A DNA stretch of 6,096 nucleotides, from positions 1 through 6,096 of the forward strand of contig JALSQD010000088.1 in assembly GCA_026985615.1 (NCBI GenBank). The letters are read 5' to 3'. Shown piece by piece: positions 4,354-6,096 of this stretch (positions are counted from its first letter, which is position 1; each line of letters starts with the position of its first letter). Below the pieces are notes generated by a model, which was not told the origin of the DNA, did not search any database, and saw nothing but the letters and a program-made list of their open reading frames with translations. The stretch comes from Thermaceae bacterium. GTDB lineage: Bacteria; Deinococcota; Deinococci; Deinococcales; Marinithermaceae. The position numbers were made by a program, and so were the translations under genes.

Positions 4354-5742
4354 ATGCCCAAGTTCAAGGTCGTCAGTCCGGTAGACGGATCGGTTTACGT
4401 AGAGCGCGAGACGGCGACGGACGCCGAGATCGAGGCCGCGCTCGAGCGGGCGGCGCGGGCCCGGGCCGGCTGGCGCGCCCGCCCGCTGGAAGAACGCCAG
4501 GCGCTGGTGCAGCGCGCCGTGGACTACCTGACGGGGCGCGCGGACGGGCTCGCCGAGGAGCTCACCTGGCAGATGGGCCGCCCCATCGCCCACACCCCCT
4601 TCGAGATCACCCGCGGCTTCAAGGAGCGCGCCGACTACATGATCCACGTCGCCCCGAAGGCTTTGGCCGACCTGGTGCCGGAGCCGCTGGAGGGCTTTAC
4701 CCGCTTCATCCGCCGCGAGCCGCTGGGCACGGTGCTGGTGCTGGCGCCGTGGAACTACCCCTGGCTCACCTCGGTCAACAGCGTGGTGCCTGCGCTGGTG
4801 GCGGGCAACACGGTCATCCTCAAGATGTCCACCCAGACGCCGCTCGTGGCCGAGCGCTACCAGGAGGCCTTCGACGCCGCAGGGTTGCCCGAAGGGGTCT
4901 TCCAGTACCTGCACACCGGGCACAAGGCGGTGGAACGCATGATCGGCGACGAGCGCATCGACTTCGTGGCCTTCACCGGCTCGGTGCCGGGCGGGCACGC
5001 GGTCGTGAAGGCGGCTTCGGACCGCTTCATCGGCACGGGGCTCGAGCTCGGGGGCAAGGACCCGGCCTACGTGATGGAGGACGCCGACCTCGACTTCACC
5101 GTGGAGAACACCGTGGACGGCGCCTTCTTCAACGCCGGCCAGTCGTGCTGCGCCATCGAGCGCATCTACGTCCACGAGAAGGTCTACGACGCCTTCGTCG
5201 AGCGCTACGTCGAACTGGTGAAGCGCTACCGGCTGGGCAACCCCACCGACCCTGAGACCACCCTGGGGCCGCTGGTGCGCACTTCGGCGGCCGACTGGGT
5301 GCGCGAGCAGATCGCCGAGGCCATCAGCAAGGGCGCCAAAGCCCTGATCGACCCGGCGCTCTTCCCCCAGGCCCGGGAAGGCACCCCCTACCTGGCGCCG
5401 CAGGTGCTGGTGGACGTCAACCACCGCATGAGCGTCATGACCGAGGAGACCTTCGGCCCGGTGGTGGGCATCATGAAGGTCCGCAGCGACGAAGAGGCGC
5501 TCGAGCTGATGAACGACAGCAAGTACGGCCTCACCGCCTCGCTGTGGACGCGCGACCTGGAGCGGGCCGAACGGCTGGGGGCGCGAATCGAGACCGGAAC
5601 GGTCTTCGCCAACCGTGCCGACTACCTCGACCCGGCCCTGGCCTGGACCGGCGTCAAGGACACCGGCCGCGGCGTCACCCTTTCGCTTCTGGGCTACCAC
5701 CAGCTGACGCGGGTCAAGTCGTACCACTTGCGGCATCGTTAG
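4354..5742 (+). CDS. NAD(P)-dependent aldehyde dehydrogenase
   Basis: This 462-residue, full-length ALDH-superfamily enzyme oxidises an aldehyde to an acid with NAD(P)+. Visible motifs in order are APWNYPW (active-site N134), ILKMSTQTP (K157), FTGSVPGG (207-214, nucleotide loop), LELGGKDP (general base E231), FFNAGQSCCAIER (catalytic C265 by the GQxC rule, with C266 beside it), and EETFGPVV (E365 and F367). T160 stands where NAD-specific members have the Glu that binds the adenine ribose (ALDH2 Glu195), so NADP+ may also be accepted. The C-terminal oligomerisation tail (WTGVKDTGRG, 431-440, then LTRVKSYHLR) is present. The gene follows the SDR gene by 9 nt in one operon, which suggests it takes the aldehyde made by the SDR. 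The substrate cannot be named from sequence; a gamma-glutamyl amino-aldehyde is the hypothesis from context. Confidence 0.93.
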   Translation: MPKFKVVSPVDGSVYVERETATDAEIEAALERAARARAGWRARPLEERQALVQRAVDYLTGRADGLAEELTWQMGRPIAHTPFEITRGFKERADYMIHVAPKALADLVPEPLEGFTRFIRREPLGTVLVLAPWNYPWLTSVNSVVPALVAGNTVILKMSTQTPLVAERYQEAFDAAGLPEGVFQYLHTGHKAVERMIGDERIDFVAFTGSVPGGHAVVKAASDRFIGTGLELGGKDPAYVMEDADLDFTVENTVDGAFFNAGQSCCAIERIYVHEKVYDAFVERYVELVKRYRLGNPTDPETTLGPLVRTSAADWVREQIAEAISKGAKALIDPALFPQAREGTPYLAPQVLVDVNHRMSVMTEETFGPVVGIMKVRSDEEALELMNDSKYGLTASLWTRDLERAERLGARIETGTVFANRADYLDPALAWTGVKDTGRGVTLSLLGYHQLTRVKSYHLRHR

Positions 5743-5758
5743 GTGCATGAATATGGAT

Positions 5759-5783
5759 GGGGGAGGACTTGAAACCCTCCCCT
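5759..5783. terminator. Possible terminator hairpin after the dehydrogenase operon
   Basis: GGGGAGG (5760-5766) pairs with CCTCCCC (5776-5782) around a 9-nt loop, with one further G-U pair outside. It starts 17 bases after the aldehyde dehydrogenase stop. No T-run follows directly; the nearest is five T at 5817-5821. Intrinsic termination is therefore uncertain. Confidence 0.35.
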
Positions 5784-5826
5784 ATCGCGCCAGACCACGT
5801 CGGCACACTCGTTCTATTTTTACCAC

Positions 5827-5848
5827 GGGCGGGCAGATAGGCCCGCCC
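5827..5848. repeat. GC-only 8-bp inverted repeat, GGGCGGGC / GCCCGCCC
   Basis: The two perfect arms (5827-5834 and 5841-5848) flank a 6-nt loop, AGATAG. A T-run precedes it on the plus strand, so it does not read as a standard terminator in either direction. It shares the GGGCGGGC core with the hairpin at 5881-5906, which suggests a dispersed REP-like palindromic element. Confidence 0.55.
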
Positions 5849-5880
5849 CGCTACGCATCAGGCGCCACGAACCACGTACT

Positions 5881-5906
5881 GGACGGGCGGGCCCGTTCGC
5901 CCGTCC
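5881..5906. repeat. 9-bp inverted repeat GGACGGGCG / CGCCCGTCC
   Basis: The perfect arms (5881-5889 and 5898-5906) flank an 8-nt loop. This is the strongest hairpin in the window. Together with 5827-5848 and a further GGCCCGCCC copy at 5945-5953, it fills much of the gap between the convergent dehydrogenase operon and msrA. It could act as a bidirectional transcription barrier, or be part of a repeated element. Confidence 0.55.
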
Positions 5907-5979
5907 CTAGAACGCAGTGCGCACCGCCAACAGTGCAGCCTTTCGGCCCGCCCATAACCAGGTGAACTCACGGCTCCGG

Positions 5980-6096
5980 TCACTTGAGCAGCGGCCGGAA
6001 GGTCTGGACCACCTTGCTCACCTTGGGGGCGATCACCGCCCGGCAGTACGGGTCCTGCGGGTACTTGTCGTAGTAGCGCTGGTGCTCCGGCTCGGC
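5980..6096 (-). CDS. msrA: C-terminal 38 residues of peptide methionine sulfoxide reductase MsrA, running off the window edge
   Basis: The minus-strand frame reads in from the window edge as AEPEHQRYYDKYPQDPYC, then RAVIAPKVSKVVQTFRPLLK and a TGA stop (5982-5980). This matches the typical MsrA ending, in which AEEYHQDYY is followed by NPxQPYC and a VIxPKLxKF stretch. MsrA reduces methionine-S-sulfoxide in oxidised proteins, and the free amino acid, using thioredoxin. The catalytic GCFWC region lies outside the window. One cysteine is visible (in PYC). The gene converges on the aldehyde dehydrogenase operon across the repeat-rich gap and shows no link to the amine genes. Because its start is outside the window, the length, and any fusion to MsrB, cannot be judged. 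Confidence 0.85.
   Translation of the reverse strand, partial: AEPEHQRYYDKYPQDPYCRAVIAPKVSKVVQTFRPLLK

Larger units (their letters stand above)
5743..5979. other. Non-coding gap between convergent genes, rich in inverted repeats
   Basis: This 237-nt gap holds the three hairpins listed separately. I see no convincing gene in it: the 72-codon open frame at 5747-5965 has no ribosome-binding site, runs through all the palindromes and looks like no known protein. Confidence 0.6.

Noticed and set aside
3718..5748. 676-codon open frame on the minus strand
   Set aside because: It lies wholly antisense to the SDR and ALDH genes and crosses their junction. Its His/Gly/Val/Leu-rich, motif-free translation is typical of a high-GC shadow frame.
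5827..5906. CRISPR-like or tandem repeat array
   Set aside because: The palindromes are only partly alike, differ in arm and loop, and have no regular spacers or further copies.
5747..5965. 72-codon plus-strand frame in the gap after the aldehyde dehydrogenase
   Set aside because: It has no ribosome-binding site, runs through three inverted repeats and resembles no known protein.

Overview
This is a GC-rich bacterial window with compact genes and short intergenic gaps. Six complete protein genes and two edge-truncated ones fill most of it, in both orientations. The composition, the thermophile-like Arg/Glu-rich proteins, and two candidate promoters whose -10 box ends exactly 6 nt before an ATG (a leaderless-mRNA layout common in Deinococcota) make a Thermales/Deinococcota host plausible. 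The sequence does not prove this, and other high-GC phyla with leaderless genes, such as Actinomycetota, remain possible.

Layout. Positions 2-697 hold the C-terminal two thirds of rlmN (+). Positions 694-1370 hold a minus-strand Phd/YefM antitoxin-PIN toxin pair whose toxin stop codon overlaps the rlmN stop. Positions 1383-1451 are a divergent control region. Positions 1452-2837 encode a glutamine-synthetase-fold enzyme (+). Positions 2839-3464 hold a second, different Phd-PIN pair on the minus strand, ending one base after the synthetase stop. Positions 3465-3561 are another divergent control region. Positions 3562-4344 (short-chain dehydrogenase) and 4354-5742 (aldehyde dehydrogenase) form a tight two-gene operon (+). 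Positions 5743-5979 are non-coding and carry GC-rich inverted repeats. Positions 5980-6096 are the C-terminal end of a minus-strand msrA.

How the genes may work together. The synthetase keeps the metal and nucleotide motifs of the family but has no recognisable ammonium-site DGSS loop, so it is more likely a gamma-glutamylamide (amine) synthetase than a true glutamine synthetase. Followed by an NAD-type alcohol-oxidising SDR and an aldehyde dehydrogenase, it suggests a gamma-glutamylated route for an amino-alcohol such as ethanolamine: amine to gamma-glutamylamide, hydroxyl to aldehyde, aldehyde to acid. The hydrolase that would release glutamate and any amine permease are not in the window. 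The second toxin-antitoxin pair sits between the synthetase and the two dehydrogenases and may have been inserted into an ancestral three-gene operon. This is inference and can be tested by comparing gene order in relatives. I see no tRNA, rRNA, CRISPR array, transposase or integrase.
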